In this document: positions 9,201 to 17,521 of the stretch, piece by piece | Position numbering within the stretch: position 1 is the first letter of the stretch | Layout of the letters: each line of letters begins with the position of its first letter | NCBI GenBank assembly: GCA_043228905.1 | Contig: JBHGNT010000007.1 | Coordinates: 16,182,001 to 16,246,000 of the forward strand | Direction: 5' to 3' | DNA: 64,000 bases | Source: Azolla caroliniana | Taxonomy: Eukaryota; Polypodiophyta | The notes under the pieces: model-generated | What the model was told of the DNA's origin: nothing | What the model saw: the letters and a program-made list of their open reading frames with translations, nothing else | The model's database searches: none | Translations under genes and position numbers: made by a program

Positions 9201-12105
9201 AGCGGCGATGATCAAACTGCTTACGGAGTTTCGCGACGTATTCGCCTGGTCATACGAAGACATGCGAGGGCTGGACCCTCAATTATATCAGCATCAAATC
9301 CACTTAGGCAAGGACGCGAAACCAGTGGCGCAACGACGATACCGAATGAACCCCAACTACGCCGCCAAAGTAAAAGAGGAAATCGACAAACTCCTAAGAG
9401 TGGGCTTCATCCGGCCGGTAAAGAAAGCGACGTGGCTAAGCCCCATCGTCGTCGTCCCCAAGAAAAACGGTAAAATCCGTGTGTGTGTTGATTACAGGAA
9501 ACTAAATGCCGCCACAATTACGGATGCATTCCCTCTTCCGTTCACGGACGGAGTACTGGATGCCGTCGCCGGTCATGAAGTTTATAGCTTTTTAGACGGG
9601 TTCAGCGGGTACAATCAAATCCGGATGCACCCGGACGACCAGGAAAAGACAGCGTTCGTCACCGAATGGGGGGTGTTTGTGGCCGAAGTCATGATGTTCG
9701 GCCTAAAAACGGCACCAGCAACGTTCCAGCGAATCATCATGGAGATCTTCGGCGAATACATTCCTGCCTTCATGCAAGTTTTCCTAGATGATTTTGCAGT
9801 CTATAGCCGGGGAAAAGACCATTTGCAGCACCTACGGTTATGCCTTGAAAAGTGCAGGTTATACCGGCTAAGCTTAAACCCAGCAAAATGCATCTTTGGG
9901 GTTTCAAGTGGAATATTGCTGGGACACATCGTAAGTAAGGAGGGCATTGCGGTCGACCCGGACAAAGTAAACGCCATACTAGGGGCACCGGCGCCGAAAA
10001 CGGCCAAAGCACTAAGCCGATTTTTAGGACAAATCCGGTGGCATAGCCGGATGCTCCGTCACTTGGCGGACTTGGCGACACCATTACACACCGCGGTACA
10101 TCGGACACCGTTCCAATGGACGGAGACGGAGGATAAGGCATACAATGCCCTGAAGGTACTTTTATCGCAAGCACCCGTCGTACAGCCTCCGGATTGGAGC
10201 AAGGAATTTCACGTGTTCGTGGACGCGTCCGACATCGCGATTGGCAGCGCCTTAATGCAGCTTACGGAGCCCAAATGGTACCGGCCGGTATATTACGCCA
10301 GCCGGAAGCTGTCCCAAGCGGAGAAGAACTATTCAACGACGGAACGGGAGGCCCTCGGCATGATCTACAGTGTCACAAAGTTTCGTCACTACCTATTGGG
10401 AAGGAAGTTCTCCTTCCATGTGGATCACTCGGCGCTCCTCTACTTAGTTTCCAAGGCGTCCCTGACCGGTAAGTTGGCCCGTTGGACCTTGCTGTTGCAG
10501 GAGTTCGAATTCGAGATTTTCCACCGGCCCGGTATCCAGCATGCCGTAGCAGACTACCTGAGCCGGTTAGAGTCCGGAGAACCAGGCGACGGAGTAGCGG
10601 ATGAATTCCCGGACGCGGAGTTATTCCGTATCACCCCGGAAACGGCAGCGGACGACACGGTGGCATCAGAAGATAAATGGCTGACAAACATGCACCAGTT
10701 CCTAAGCACGGGCCTGCCACCGGAGGAAATGAACCGGGACGAGAGGAAACGACTGGCGGTGCAGAGCCGCAATTTCTGTCTGTTACGGGACACTCTCTAC
10801 CACAAAGGAGCAGATGGAATATGGCGACGGGCAGTCCGTAGTGACGAGAAAGAAGTAATTTTACGGGAAGCACACTGTGGGGTTGCCGGAGGACACTATG
10901 CCGGGGAAGCGACGGCGAGGAAAGTATGGCAGAGCGGCTTGTGGTGGCCCACGACGTTAAAAGACGCCGTCAAGTATGCTAAGGAATGTGACCTATGCCA
11001 ACGAATGGGCCAGCCTACGGAGCAAGCACGAATGCCACACCAACCGGTACTTCCACTAGAGCCATTCCAGAAGTGGGGGTTGGATTTTGTCGGACCGTTC
11101 AAGCCACCGGCAATGAGAACGGGTAATCGTTATGTCATCGTGGCAACGGATTATTGCACGAAATGGGTGGAAGCTAAGGCCCTGAGAGACAACACCGCGT
11201 CATCCACAGCAAAATTCCTATACGAAAACATTTGGTGCCGATATGGATGTCCGATTGAACTGATCAGCGACCAAGGAGGGCATTTCCTCGGCCAGGTAGT
11301 GGAAAGCTTAACAACGTTCTATGCCGTGGTGCATAAAAGAAGCACACCGTACTACCCACAGGCGAACGGGTTGGCGGAATCCACCAACAAAACGCTGCAG
11401 AACATTCTCCGCAAAATCGTCAACGAAAACCGGACGGACTGGGATACAAAGCTCAATAGCGCGCTATGGGCGTACAGAACGGCATACAAAACGAGTATCC
11501 GGACAACACCGTTCCGGTTAGCATTCGGCTTGGAAGCGGTCATGCCGGTCGAGTTCCAGGTACCAAGCTTACGGATCCAACTACGGGAACGGCTGAATGA
11601 AAAGAAGTCGGAGGAAATGCGGCTAGCAGCACTATGCGAACTGGAGGAGCAACGGCTGGCCAGCATCCTCCACATGGAACTGGAGCAACGACGACGGAAA
11701 GCGTTCGTTGACCGTCACCGAAAAGGTAACGAAAAGATGTTCGAAATCGGAAAGCCGGTTCTAGTCTTCCAAACGAGGATGGGCAAAATGCCGGGTAAAC
11801 TCCGGTTCAGATGGACAGGCCCGTATTGGCTGACACGGGAATACAACGGGTCCTATCAGATAGGGACACTTGCCGGTGAAGTACTAGGCAAGTGGGTAAA
11901 CGGATTTCGACTAAAACCCTATAAAGGACCGATGCCAAAGAACCCGTTTATGCAGCTCACCGGCACTACACCAGGAACCTGTCCGGGATCGGTACGGATC
12001 AATCCGGAAGAAAGAGACGACGGGGAACCCGTAGCAGAGACAAAGGAAGACACGGCAACCCGTAAGGAAAACGGTCAGGGTCCGAAGGGACCTACGGATG
12101 TGTAA
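6286..12105 (+). CDS. Gag-Pol polyprotein of element I
   Basis: This 1939-residue polyprotein carries out reverse transcription and integration of the element. A charged, Pro/Glu-rich N-terminus leads to a capsid domain at about residues 205-365. Three CCHC zinc knuckles follow near 385 (CTICLNAGHSAVEC), 404 (CVICQSKSHTTDRC) and 578 (CYYCRQEGHYSNQC). The aspartic protease motif is DGGS at 746-749. The reverse transcriptase catalytic motif is FLDD at 1166-1169, and RNase H has its first Asp at 1313 (FVDASD). Integrase has an H-H-C-C finger near 1529-1571 and catalytic D1600, D1662 and E1698, a DD35E spacing. There is no chromodomain at the end. The ATG at 6286 is chosen because it lies 45 bp after the primer-binding site and opens the long frame. 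No stop or frameshift is seen. Confidence 0.95.
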   Translation: MTRPTHDLVTDRARRIAERQRRRETFQQAAQEIRSDRSFSNEIRRVAEESLRLRQTRNQDDGSSLSSLRETERLLEALASGENEAEAFSAYESDSEGGYSVHTNYRSSNDTPGGPEDDGSDTVPTPEPEPLNQGYPEPQTEAVNPPTPEVEEAKPPTPTNGPAKVPEVEPEKEPEKYQQTPLNRGLILDDDMPFQYSKYRDDPDAEAHVDDFEQTWEANHTSQRMTPEEEERSKIAEFGVTLEGPATRWRRSQDPATITTFAELKAKFLHFFHKEVDQTTMVGLFYTIRQEAGESIPQFVIRFQRMHSQLARAPPEEELRTIFLNALREPLRTVCTVIDFRGCTIDQVIDRVREMEKTSSWLTLGTLQRALPTEEDLRFRQAIQCTICLNAGHSAVECTMRTQCVICQSKSHTTDRCEYNLLNRQAPPVRRIEPRSSRDEDDDRWQRGNRYPPAQDVRYGDRQENDGRYGNRRDNYDRYERSDRYREPNRRHEQYDRDHSPSYRRHQEDYGRFYDPPRPDYRNKNKNNKKRNFKKGGHPRDPEHGTPRSQPAQNAPLATGPTPATSNAESSNTRKEYCYYCRQEGHYSNQCPVKSYEKRPAVNMVVPEVADLQQVTTRSRGMAKEWETQEVIRKQATEWVKEANEKNVADAERQKANSIGSAGGRHPENETWQALQECQITLPLGRLLQLVPRFTEGLKTGMSDGIAPPAPVLFSNPEEGPTVVDTSSPVITAIVKGHELPGTVIDGGSGVNVISLRTCDALGIHEWEPCPFWLRMADTSSVRPTGLIRKLEVTIGGHTFHISAVVLQLQAQGAYPLLLGRPWLKTAHIKQNWRKNMITFRRGKAKVRVPTQPRTSNGKECTPLYAECVNMLEGLADDEEAQYLEEHPRIVPLFEIDVAEAVAAYLPQRDDDTEAEPDKDAIRELRQAQEALEREMAVSQRVKASQLDEVNLGSKGESKPVHIAKEMKPEDKAAMIKLLTEFRDVFAWSYEDMRGLDPQLYQHQIHLGKDAKPVAQRRYRMNPNYAAKVKEEIDKLLRVGFIRPVKKATWLSPIVVVPKKNGKIRVCVDYRKLNAATITDAFPLPFTDGVLDAVAGHEVYSFLDGFSGYNQIRMHPDDQEKTAFVTEWGVFVAEVMMFGLKTAPATFQRIIMEIFGEYIPAFMQVFLDDFAVYSRGKDHLQHLRLCLEKCRLYRLSLNPAKCIFGVSSGILLGHIVSKEGIAVDPDKVNAILGAPAPKTAKALSRFLGQIRWHSRMLRHLADLATPLHTAVHRTPFQWTETEDKAYNALKVLLSQAPVVQPPDWSKEFHVFVDASDIAIGSALMQLTEPKWYRPVYYASRKLSQAEKNYSTTEREALGMIYSVTKFRHYLLGRKFSFHVDHSALLYLVSKASLTGKLARWTLLLQEFEFEIFHRPGIQHAVADYLSRLESGEPGDGVADEFPDAELFRITPETAADDTVASEDKWLTNMHQFLSTGLPPEEMNRDERKRLAVQSRNFCLLRDTLYHKGADGIWRRAVRSDEKEVILREAHCGVAGGHYAGEATARKVWQSGLWWPTTLKDAVKYAKECDLCQRMGQPTEQARMPHQPVLPLEPFQKWGLDFVGPFKPPAMRTGNRYVIVATDYCTKWVEAKALRDNTASSTAKFLYENIWCRYGCPIELISDQGGHFLGQVVESLTTFYAVVHKRSTPYYPQANGLAESTNKTLQNILRKIVNENRTDWDTKLNSALWAYRTAYKTSIRTTPFRLAFGLEAVMPVEFQVPSLRIQLRERLNEKKSEEMRLAALCELEEQRLASILHMELEQRRRKAFVDRHRKGNEKMFEIGKPVLVFQTRMGKMPGKLRFRWTGPYWLTREYNGSYQIGTLAGEVLGKWVNGFRLKPYKGPMPKNPFMQLTGTTPGTCPGSVRINPEERDDGEPVAETKEDTATRKENGQGPKGPTDV

Positions 12106-12130
12106 GGTCACACACCGTCATTAAAGACTG

Positions 12131-12165
<35 letters not shown>
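12131..12165 (+). repeat. Poly(A) tract of 35 bases between the two ORFs of element I
   Basis: An uninterrupted run of 35 A lies between integrase and the second ORF. It is flanked by near-identical short repeats, GTCATTAAAGA before and ATCATTAAAAA after. This is unusual for the interior of an LTR element. Confidence 0.95.
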
Positions 12166-12166
<1 letters not shown>

Positions 12167-12194
12167 ATCATTAAAAATCGAGGTATGAACGGGT

Positions 12195-15173
12195 GTGAAA
12201 GCGAGGCGCGAAAAGGTACGTAGTGGGCATTTAAGAGACGCCACGCTACTTAATACTAAATGGGTACACGACGTGTGCATGCTCGAAAAAGGCGCCAAAA
12301 CGCACAAAGAAGAAGCAGAACGCATGGAGACCTTTTCATTTCGCGAGCCAAGAAGCACAGAAGCACCAAGACAGTGGAAGCTGAGCAAACGCGAACCTGC
12401 ACGCAGAGAACCTCCGCGCTCAGAACGCTCTCTCTCTCGCTCTCACTCTCATCACCACTCTACCTCGCCATCTTCCCTCGACCTTGAAGCAGACATGGAA
12501 CCCCAAACGCTGTCGGAAGCGGCGAGGAAATGGTTCAGGCAAAACGGACTGGAGGGGTTCTTGGCCATCATGGAGGCACCGCCGCACAGAGAAGCCGACC
12601 GGGTCATCAAGGAGCTCGCCACAGAGGTCATCACCGAGGAAGCGATCCGCGCGCTAACAGGCCTTCCGGAGGGAGGAATCTTTCAGATCGATAACCCAAC
12701 CTCGGAGCAACTCACCCGATATTTCGGTGAGTACTCTGTTGCCGGCAAAGGCTATCGGACGCAGGGCGGCGAAGATCCGCTATTCAGGGAGATAGCTCGA
12801 GTGCTGCATGAGTACGGTCACGTGTACCCCCGACCCCCTGTCATGCCAAAAAATCGGGCAGGGATGATCATAGCCACATATGAAGGGGTCAAGGTGGACT
12901 GGCCGGTGTTGATTGCAGACGGGCTGTGCATGGCAATCGACATGGTACGAGGGAAGGACGGCAAGGAGGGCCGGAAGCTGTGGCACGCCGTAGCTCAATG
13001 GATAACATTGCTCGTGCCGCCGGTGGAGACCGTCCAGCCAAAGAAGCGGCCAAGAGTATCGGAAGGGAGCACCTCGAAGTCGGCGTCCAAACGACAGCAG
13101 CTGCTGGCGTCGAAGGCGACGAAAGGGAAGAAACGGGCCCCAGAACCGGAGGAGGTGTCACCGGTCCGACCCGTCAAAATAACCTTACGGAGACCAGGAC
13201 AGAAGGAACCGGAACCCTTGACGGCACAGAAACATGCCGTGACACAGGAAGAGGAAACGGAGGAGCCAGAAGAGCACCTCCAACGACGGTCAAGAAGTAG
13301 GACCGCCGAGGCAGGAGGGGAGCGGTCGTACCCGCGAGAGGCAGAGACGCCCCCAACTCAACCTGAGCAAACCACAAGGGAAGAACCGGAACCGGTACGT
13401 AGGGAACCGGTCTTGTCGACTTCTATAGAAGAAGTCAGTCCAACGGCTCCGGAGACGGCGAGAACCGGAACTCAACAGCCGGCGAGCCCAGCCAGAGCAC
13501 ACGGCGGCCAAGGAGTAGAACCAGAACGGCATATGCAGGCAATCAGGCCAGACAATTCCACGATGAATGAGGCGACTCGACCAGTACAGCAACAGGGCAC
13601 CAGTAGCATGTGGCTACGGTGGGTAGGCGAGCAAATCGCCGGAGTGGTCGAGTATATAGAGGCGGAAGAGAGAACGCACCAGGAACGGTTGCTCGTCACA
13701 ACCGTAGATCTAGAGACAGCCCGGTCCAGAATCCGGAGCCTTGAAGAAGACTTGGACAGGATCACAAGGGAAACACAAGTCCAAGCACCGGTGACTCCGG
13801 GCAATGTACAGAATAAAGTATCAAATCAACCTGTACATAGCAATCAGACCCCGGCAACGGAAACCGTTCCGGAGAGAAATGCGGCACAAGCCCAAGAGCT
13901 TGCGGATTTAAAGGATGAGCTTGCTGCCCAAGAAGCGCTGAGGAGCCGCGAAAGAGAATTGAAGACGGCAGCGGAGGCAGAACTCAAAAAGACTGCTGAG
14001 AATCTACGCCGGGCCGAGGAGAGCTTACGGAAAGGCCACCAAGCTTACGACCGGCTCAAGGAGGAAAAGGAGAAAATGCTGCAAGAGAAGGACAAGCTCC
14101 GGAGGAACGCCGAAACAGAAGTAGAGCGCCTGAAAGAGGAACTCCGGCAGGTAAAGGACCGGGAGGACCGGAACAATCGCCAGATCAACGGCAAGCTCAA
14201 ACAAAAAACGGAGGAATTTGAGCAATTGCACCGGGAGTATAAACGGTTGCAAACGGAGCACAAGGAACGGACGGATGAGCTCCGGCAAGCAGTTGATCGG
14301 ACCGCAACCGCATTCGCCAAGGAACAAGCGGAAAACAGAAGACGGTTGGAAGAGGCGGAGAAGGTTCGGACAGAGCTCCTCAGGCAACAGCAGGCGGAAA
14401 AAGAAAGAGCGGCGGAGGTACTGCAGAGGCTGCAAACGACATATCAAGGGCAGCTGACGCGCTACCGAGAGCAGGCGGAGGATACGTCAAATCTCATCAA
14501 GCAGCTGAAGGAGGAGCGACAAGTGGTGGAAAGCAGAGCACAAATGGGAGCAAGTCGCATCCAAGATATCATGCGGGCCTGGTTGAACCAGACCAAGAGC
14601 TTGATCGACAACGGCTCCGTCAAATGGTGGACCAAGTGGGCCACGGACGCGGCGGAACTCCAATTGCTCCGGGCCGACGTAGAGAACCGGCGAAAGGAGG
14701 GAGATGATTGCTATATGCTGACTTCCGAGGACTTCACCGGCATAAGAGATGAGCTTGCCGAAGACTTTCAAGCCTTGGCAGAGGACCAACTAGAGCAAGT
14801 CCGGCAACTTGTAGCTCAGCTAGACGACGACAGGCTGGAGGCGCAGATCCAGTTTGAAAGCTACGAGAGGTCCCGGATCCGGGGAGAGAAAGAACGAGAA
14901 CCAGTTACGGTCAACCTCAGTGATGAGGAACCGTTACTGGAAGGAGACCGGACCGGAAGCAGTCAAACGGAGATGCAGGAGCCAGAGAGACAAACTGAGC
15001 AGCCGGAGTCAGCGAAACAAATGGAGCAGCAGCAGCAAGCAGAGCAGCCGGAGCAACCTCAGTCACAACCGCAATCACAGCAGCAGCAGCAAGCACAGCC
15101 GCAACAACCACAACCGAAAGAACAAGCGGAAATTCTTGAACCAAGTATTTTGGACAATTCGGGTGAACAATGA
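12195..15173 (+). CDS. Second ORF of element I: coiled-coil protein of unknown function
   Basis: The frame is open for 992 codons, ending 52 bp before the 3' LTR. The ATG at 12195 opens it, but the ATG at 12495 (residue 101) is the likelier start: a decayed relative (element Q) is recognisable from just there (RKWFRQNGLEGFLAI here, RQWMKAKCLQGYLRI in Q). Residues 101-285 form a globular, helix-rich domain. Residues 285-480 are basic and Pro/Glu-rich. Residues about 490-790 are a long coiled coil of Glu/Lys/Arg/Leu heptads, and the last 60 residues are very Gln-rich. There is no signal peptide or membrane segment, so it is not an obvious envelope protein. Position and layout recall the post-integrase ORFs of Athila/Tat-type elements. 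Function unknown; structural or RNA-packaging roles are guesses. Confidence 0.85.
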   Translation: MKARREKVRSGHLRDATLLNTKWVHDVCMLEKGAKTHKEEAERMETFSFREPRSTEAPRQWKLSKREPARREPPRSERSLSRSHSHHHSTSPSSLDLEADMEPQTLSEAARKWFRQNGLEGFLAIMEAPPHREADRVIKELATEVITEEAIRALTGLPEGGIFQIDNPTSEQLTRYFGEYSVAGKGYRTQGGEDPLFREIARVLHEYGHVYPRPPVMPKNRAGMIIATYEGVKVDWPVLIADGLCMAIDMVRGKDGKEGRKLWHAVAQWITLLVPPVETVQPKKRPRVSEGSTSKSASKRQQLLASKATKGKKRAPEPEEVSPVRPVKITLRRPGQKEPEPLTAQKHAVTQEEETEEPEEHLQRRSRSRTAEAGGERSYPREAETPPTQPEQTTREEPEPVRREPVLSTSIEEVSPTAPETARTGTQQPASPARAHGGQGVEPERHMQAIRPDNSTMNEATRPVQQQGTSSMWLRWVGEQIAGVVEYIEAEERTHQERLLVTTVDLETARSRIRSLEEDLDRITRETQVQAPVTPGNVQNKVSNQPVHSNQTPATETVPERNAAQAQELADLKDELAAQEALRSRERELKTAAEAELKKTAENLRRAEESLRKGHQAYDRLKEEKEKMLQEKDKLRRNAETEVERLKEELRQVKDREDRNNRQINGKLKQKTEEFEQLHREYKRLQTEHKERTDELRQAVDRTATAFAKEQAENRRRLEEAEKVRTELLRQQQAEKERAAEVLQRLQTTYQGQLTRYREQAEDTSNLIKQLKEERQVVESRAQMGASRIQDIMRAWLNQTKSLIDNGSVKWWTKWATDAAELQLLRADVENRRKEGDDCYMLTSEDFTGIRDELAEDFQALAEDQLEQVRQLVAQLDDDRLEAQIQFESYERSRIRGEKEREPVTVNLSDEEPLLEGDRTGSSQTEMQEPERQTEQPESAKQMEQQQQAEQPEQPQSQPQSQQQQQAQPQQPQPKEQAEILEPSILDNSGEQ

Positions 15174-15225
15174 AGGGGCCGAGAAGGGTTCGACGTACAA
15201 GGTACTGTCCCACGGGCGTGCCATG

Positions 15226-15636
15226 TGTTACCGGCCGGCAAGGAGTCCAAAATACGGAATTAATTATATATGGTTGTAAATGAGGATAGTGTGGACGGAC
15301 GGACTGGAAACGGTATGCCGTTCCAGATCCGGACGGATCCCGAATAGGTGCGAGGGGCACCGTTTTGTACTACGGGCCGGAAACCTATTTAAAGGCCCGG
15401 ACCCTATTGTAATGACAGCGGATAATTAATAGAGCTTATGATGTTTGTACTTCTGTCTTGATTTCCGTTCTGTAATCACTGTTATATCTTACGCGTGTAA
15501 TTAACCAAGCAATCTAATCGTGTAACCTACGTAAGTCGGTGTAATCGTTGAATCTTAATCCTATGCCGTAATCACCCTTTGGTGAAGTGTCTCCGTGACA
15601 CCTTGTGTTAGGCCTTGTCCGGCTAAGCGAATAACA
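15226..15636 (+). repeat. 3' LTR of element I
   Basis: This 411-bp copy is identical by eye to the 5' LTR, without the 83-bp duplication. No good polypurine tract touches its start; the nearest purine-rich run (GAAGGGGCCGAGAAGGG) is about 40 bp upstream. Confidence 0.95.
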
Positions 15637-15641
15637 GCACA

Positions 15642-15899
15642 CAGGGGAGCAAGATGGAGATTCTGTCGGAAGCTCACGGGCGTTCCACGGAGCAGAATCA
15701 GCCTCCTGAGAACCTGCGCAAAAGAAAGCTATGGAGAGAAGAAGAGCTCGGTCCCAGTCCGACAGCACTTCGTCCCCTCCAGCGCGTGATACCTTCTCTC
15801 CCCGTCTCCCTCTCTTTTATAGCTCAAGGAGGGAGGCCGTCTTACCCGTTTACATCACATTAATTCTCTGTCCTTTCGGACAGAGATACTCCTCGATTC
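15642..15899 (-). repeat. Element J 3' LTR, piece 2
   Basis: Continues the J LTR after element I and matches 22829-23083, including a plus-strand CTTTTATAGCTC stretch that is the minus-strand promoter region. It ends at the GATTC target site of solo LTR K (15895-15899). Confidence 0.88.
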
Positions 15900-16689
15900 T
15901 GACGGGAACTTGTCGTTCCTTATGCGCAAGACTCGGCCACAACCGAGATTCTTTTCATACACAAAAAACGGGAAATAGAACACGACACAAAGAAGAGAAA
16001 TGGTACACAGGAGGTTAACGTGGAAAACCCCAAACTAGGGGAAAAACCACGGCAGCCCACAGGCTGCAAACTGTCACTACATATGAATGTACAAATCAGT
16101 GAGTACACGGAAGCAACGACCTCGGACTCACGATCTTCGCCACAGGCGGCGGTTACAATAGAGGCAACGACCTCGTTCTCTCTCTCTCTCTCTCTCTGTA
16201 CAGTTACGCGCTCTCTCTTCTTCTTGCACCAACAAGGGAAAAAGAAAATAACAGCAACTAACAACTACTAAAGGTTTGCCCTAAGTCATATTTATACTAA
16301 TATGACTTTTCGGCTATTTACAAATGTAGTCAAAATGGGCTCTCAGAAACATATTTACGAATATGTCTCTTCCTCCAGTTCATACCGGTTCTGCACCATC
16401 CGGCTCTCCGTAGCCGGGTACTCCTCATCCGGTTCACACCGGGCCTGCACCATCCGGCTCTCCGTAGCCGGGTACTACTCATCTGGTTCACACCGAGCTT
16501 GTATCATCCGGCTCTCCGTAGCCGGGTACTCCTCATCCGGTTCACACCGAGCCTGTATCATCCGGCTCTCCGTAGCCGGGTACCGGGTACTCCTCATACT
16601 GTTTCGGCCTCGGCCTATCAGCCTCGGCCGAGTTTGTTCGTCGGCACTGTTCTTCTCCCTTCCCATCCGGAGGGACCTGTCTCCCAACA
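15900..16689. mobile_element. Solo LTR K
   Basis: A 790-bp unit starts TGACGGGAAC and ends CCCAACA, flanked by a perfect 5-bp duplication GATTC (15895-15899 and 16690-16694). Removing it restores the J LTR exactly as seen at 23079-23090, so the boundaries are secure. No coding sequence or second LTR is present, so it is a solo LTR left by recombination between two LTRs. It contains a CT microsatellite (about 16176-16197) and a 54-bp tandem array at 16378-16592. The family is not recognised. Confidence 0.85.
16378..16592. repeat. 54-bp tandem repeat array in LTR K
   Basis: The core CCGGCTCTCCGTAGCCGGGT starts at 16400, 16454, 16508 and 16562, an exact 54-bp period. Each core contains the inverted pair CCGGCT/AGCCGG and could fold into a hairpin. 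Confidence 0.95.
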
Positions 16690-16694
16690 GATTC

Positions 16695-16833
16695 TCCCTA
16701 TAGAATATTGCTACCTAGAATTTGACATTTGTGCCTACCTATCTACTGTACAACAAGGGGCGTGCCCACGTGTAAGGGCCGGTTCACTGACGCTATACAC
16801 GGTTTGCGCCTAGGGACGGTTTTCTTCACGACA
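16695..16833 (-). repeat. Element J 3' LTR, piece 3
   Basis: Continues the J LTR after K (CCCTATAGAATATTG) and ends TTCTTCACGACA at 16833. On the minus strand this is the first part of the LTR, TGTCGTGAAG. Confidence 0.9.
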
Positions 16834-16846
16834 TCCCTCTCCACCT
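16834..16846 (-). promoter_or_regulatory. Polypurine tract of element J
   Basis: On the minus strand AGGTGGAGAGGGA lies directly before the LTR start TGTCG. Similar tracts precede the LTRs of B (28186-28197), D (23281-23292) and E (39785-39797). They prime second-strand DNA synthesis. Confidence 0.8.
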
Positions 16847-16909
16847 AACCGCGCATTCACCGGTATGCGCCAAAATTGGGTTCCTACTGGAGAAAACCGA
16901 TCCTTGCTT

Positions 16910-17521
16910 TTATTCCTCGTTTACCGGTTCGTCCTCTGCCTCGGGCTGCTGGTCGTTGCTGTCCGTGCCCCCTAGCTCCGGCTCACCATCGTGTCGTTTC
17001 TTGAACGCTTTGATCCTCTTCCCCACTACCGGTATCGCCATTCTCGTACCATCGAGCTCCACGAGATGGTACATCCCATTGTCGTTGGCGCCTGTTACTA
17101 CGTAAGGCCCGAACCACCTCCTCGCGAACTTCCACGTGGCCTTGTGCTGATTGTCGAGGCTTTTGTCGTAGACTAGCACCCAGTCACCTTCCTCGATCTT
17201 CCTTGGCCGGAGCTGGTGTGTTCGGTTGAACCGGGCTTTGTTCCTTATCCTCGCTACCCGAAGTTTCTCCGCGGCTCGCTCTACGTCCTCCGGCCTCCGC
17301 TCGAGCTGTCGAATCCGCGCCGCCAACAGTTCCTCCCGGCTCATCTCATCCCTCCAGTCCACCGTGGCCCACGAGGAGATCGTTCGCTCTGTTGGCATGA
17401 TCGGCTTCTGTCCGAACATAAGCTCTGCCGGCATGAACCCGGTTACCGACTGTGCGTAGTCCGGTCCACCCACAGGGCATAAGGTAGCAGCCGTGGCCAG
17501 TTCCCGACTTGGCCTCCGCAC
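16910..17521 (-). CDS. Integrase C-terminal part of element J (shifted frame)
   Basis: This frame continues the integrase after a frameshift near 17445-17460. It starts within the post-catalytic region (SVTGFMPAELMFGQ), continues through a helical linker and ends in a GPY-type domain (RRWFGPYVV) and a short acidic tail. No chromodomain follows, unlike in G and H. The GPY domain is known to help DNA binding or multimerisation of gypsy integrases. The same tail is seen in E at 39369-39750 and in D at 23354-23797. Confidence 0.8.
   Translation of the reverse strand: MRRPSRELATAATLCPVGGPDYAQSVTGFMPAELMFGQKPIMPTERTISSWATVDWRDEMSREELLAARIRQLERRPEDVERAAEKLRVARIRNKARFNRTHQLRPRKIEEGDWVLVYDKSLDNQHKATWKFARRWFGPYVVTGANDNGMYHLVELDGTRMAIPVVGKRIKAFKKRHDGEPELGGTDSNDQQPEAEDEPVNEE

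Larger units (their letters stand above)
5741..15636 (+). mobile_element. Element I: young, apparently intact Ty3/gypsy element with an extra 3' ORF
   Basis: This 9.9-kb element has LTRs of 494 and 411 bp and a perfect 5-bp target duplication GCACA (5736-5740 and 15637-15641). Apart from an 83-bp tandem duplication in the 5' LTR, I found no difference between the LTRs. It encodes one uninterrupted gag-pol of 1939 codons and a second ORF of 992 codons after integrase. Domain order PR-RT-RH-INT without a chromodomain, plus the long 3' ORF, suggests kinship with the Ogre/Tat/Athila side of plant gypsy elements. It is the youngest element in the window and may still be able to move. Confidence 0.93.

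Noticed and set aside
12195-15173. Envelope gene of element I
   Set aside because: The ORF is in the env position but has no signal peptide, transmembrane helix or glycoprotein-like cysteines; coiled-coil and Gln-rich composition argue against it.
16378-16592. CRISPR-like array
   Set aside because: The 54-bp units are simply tandem, without unique spacers, lie in a plant LTR, and have no cas genes nearby.
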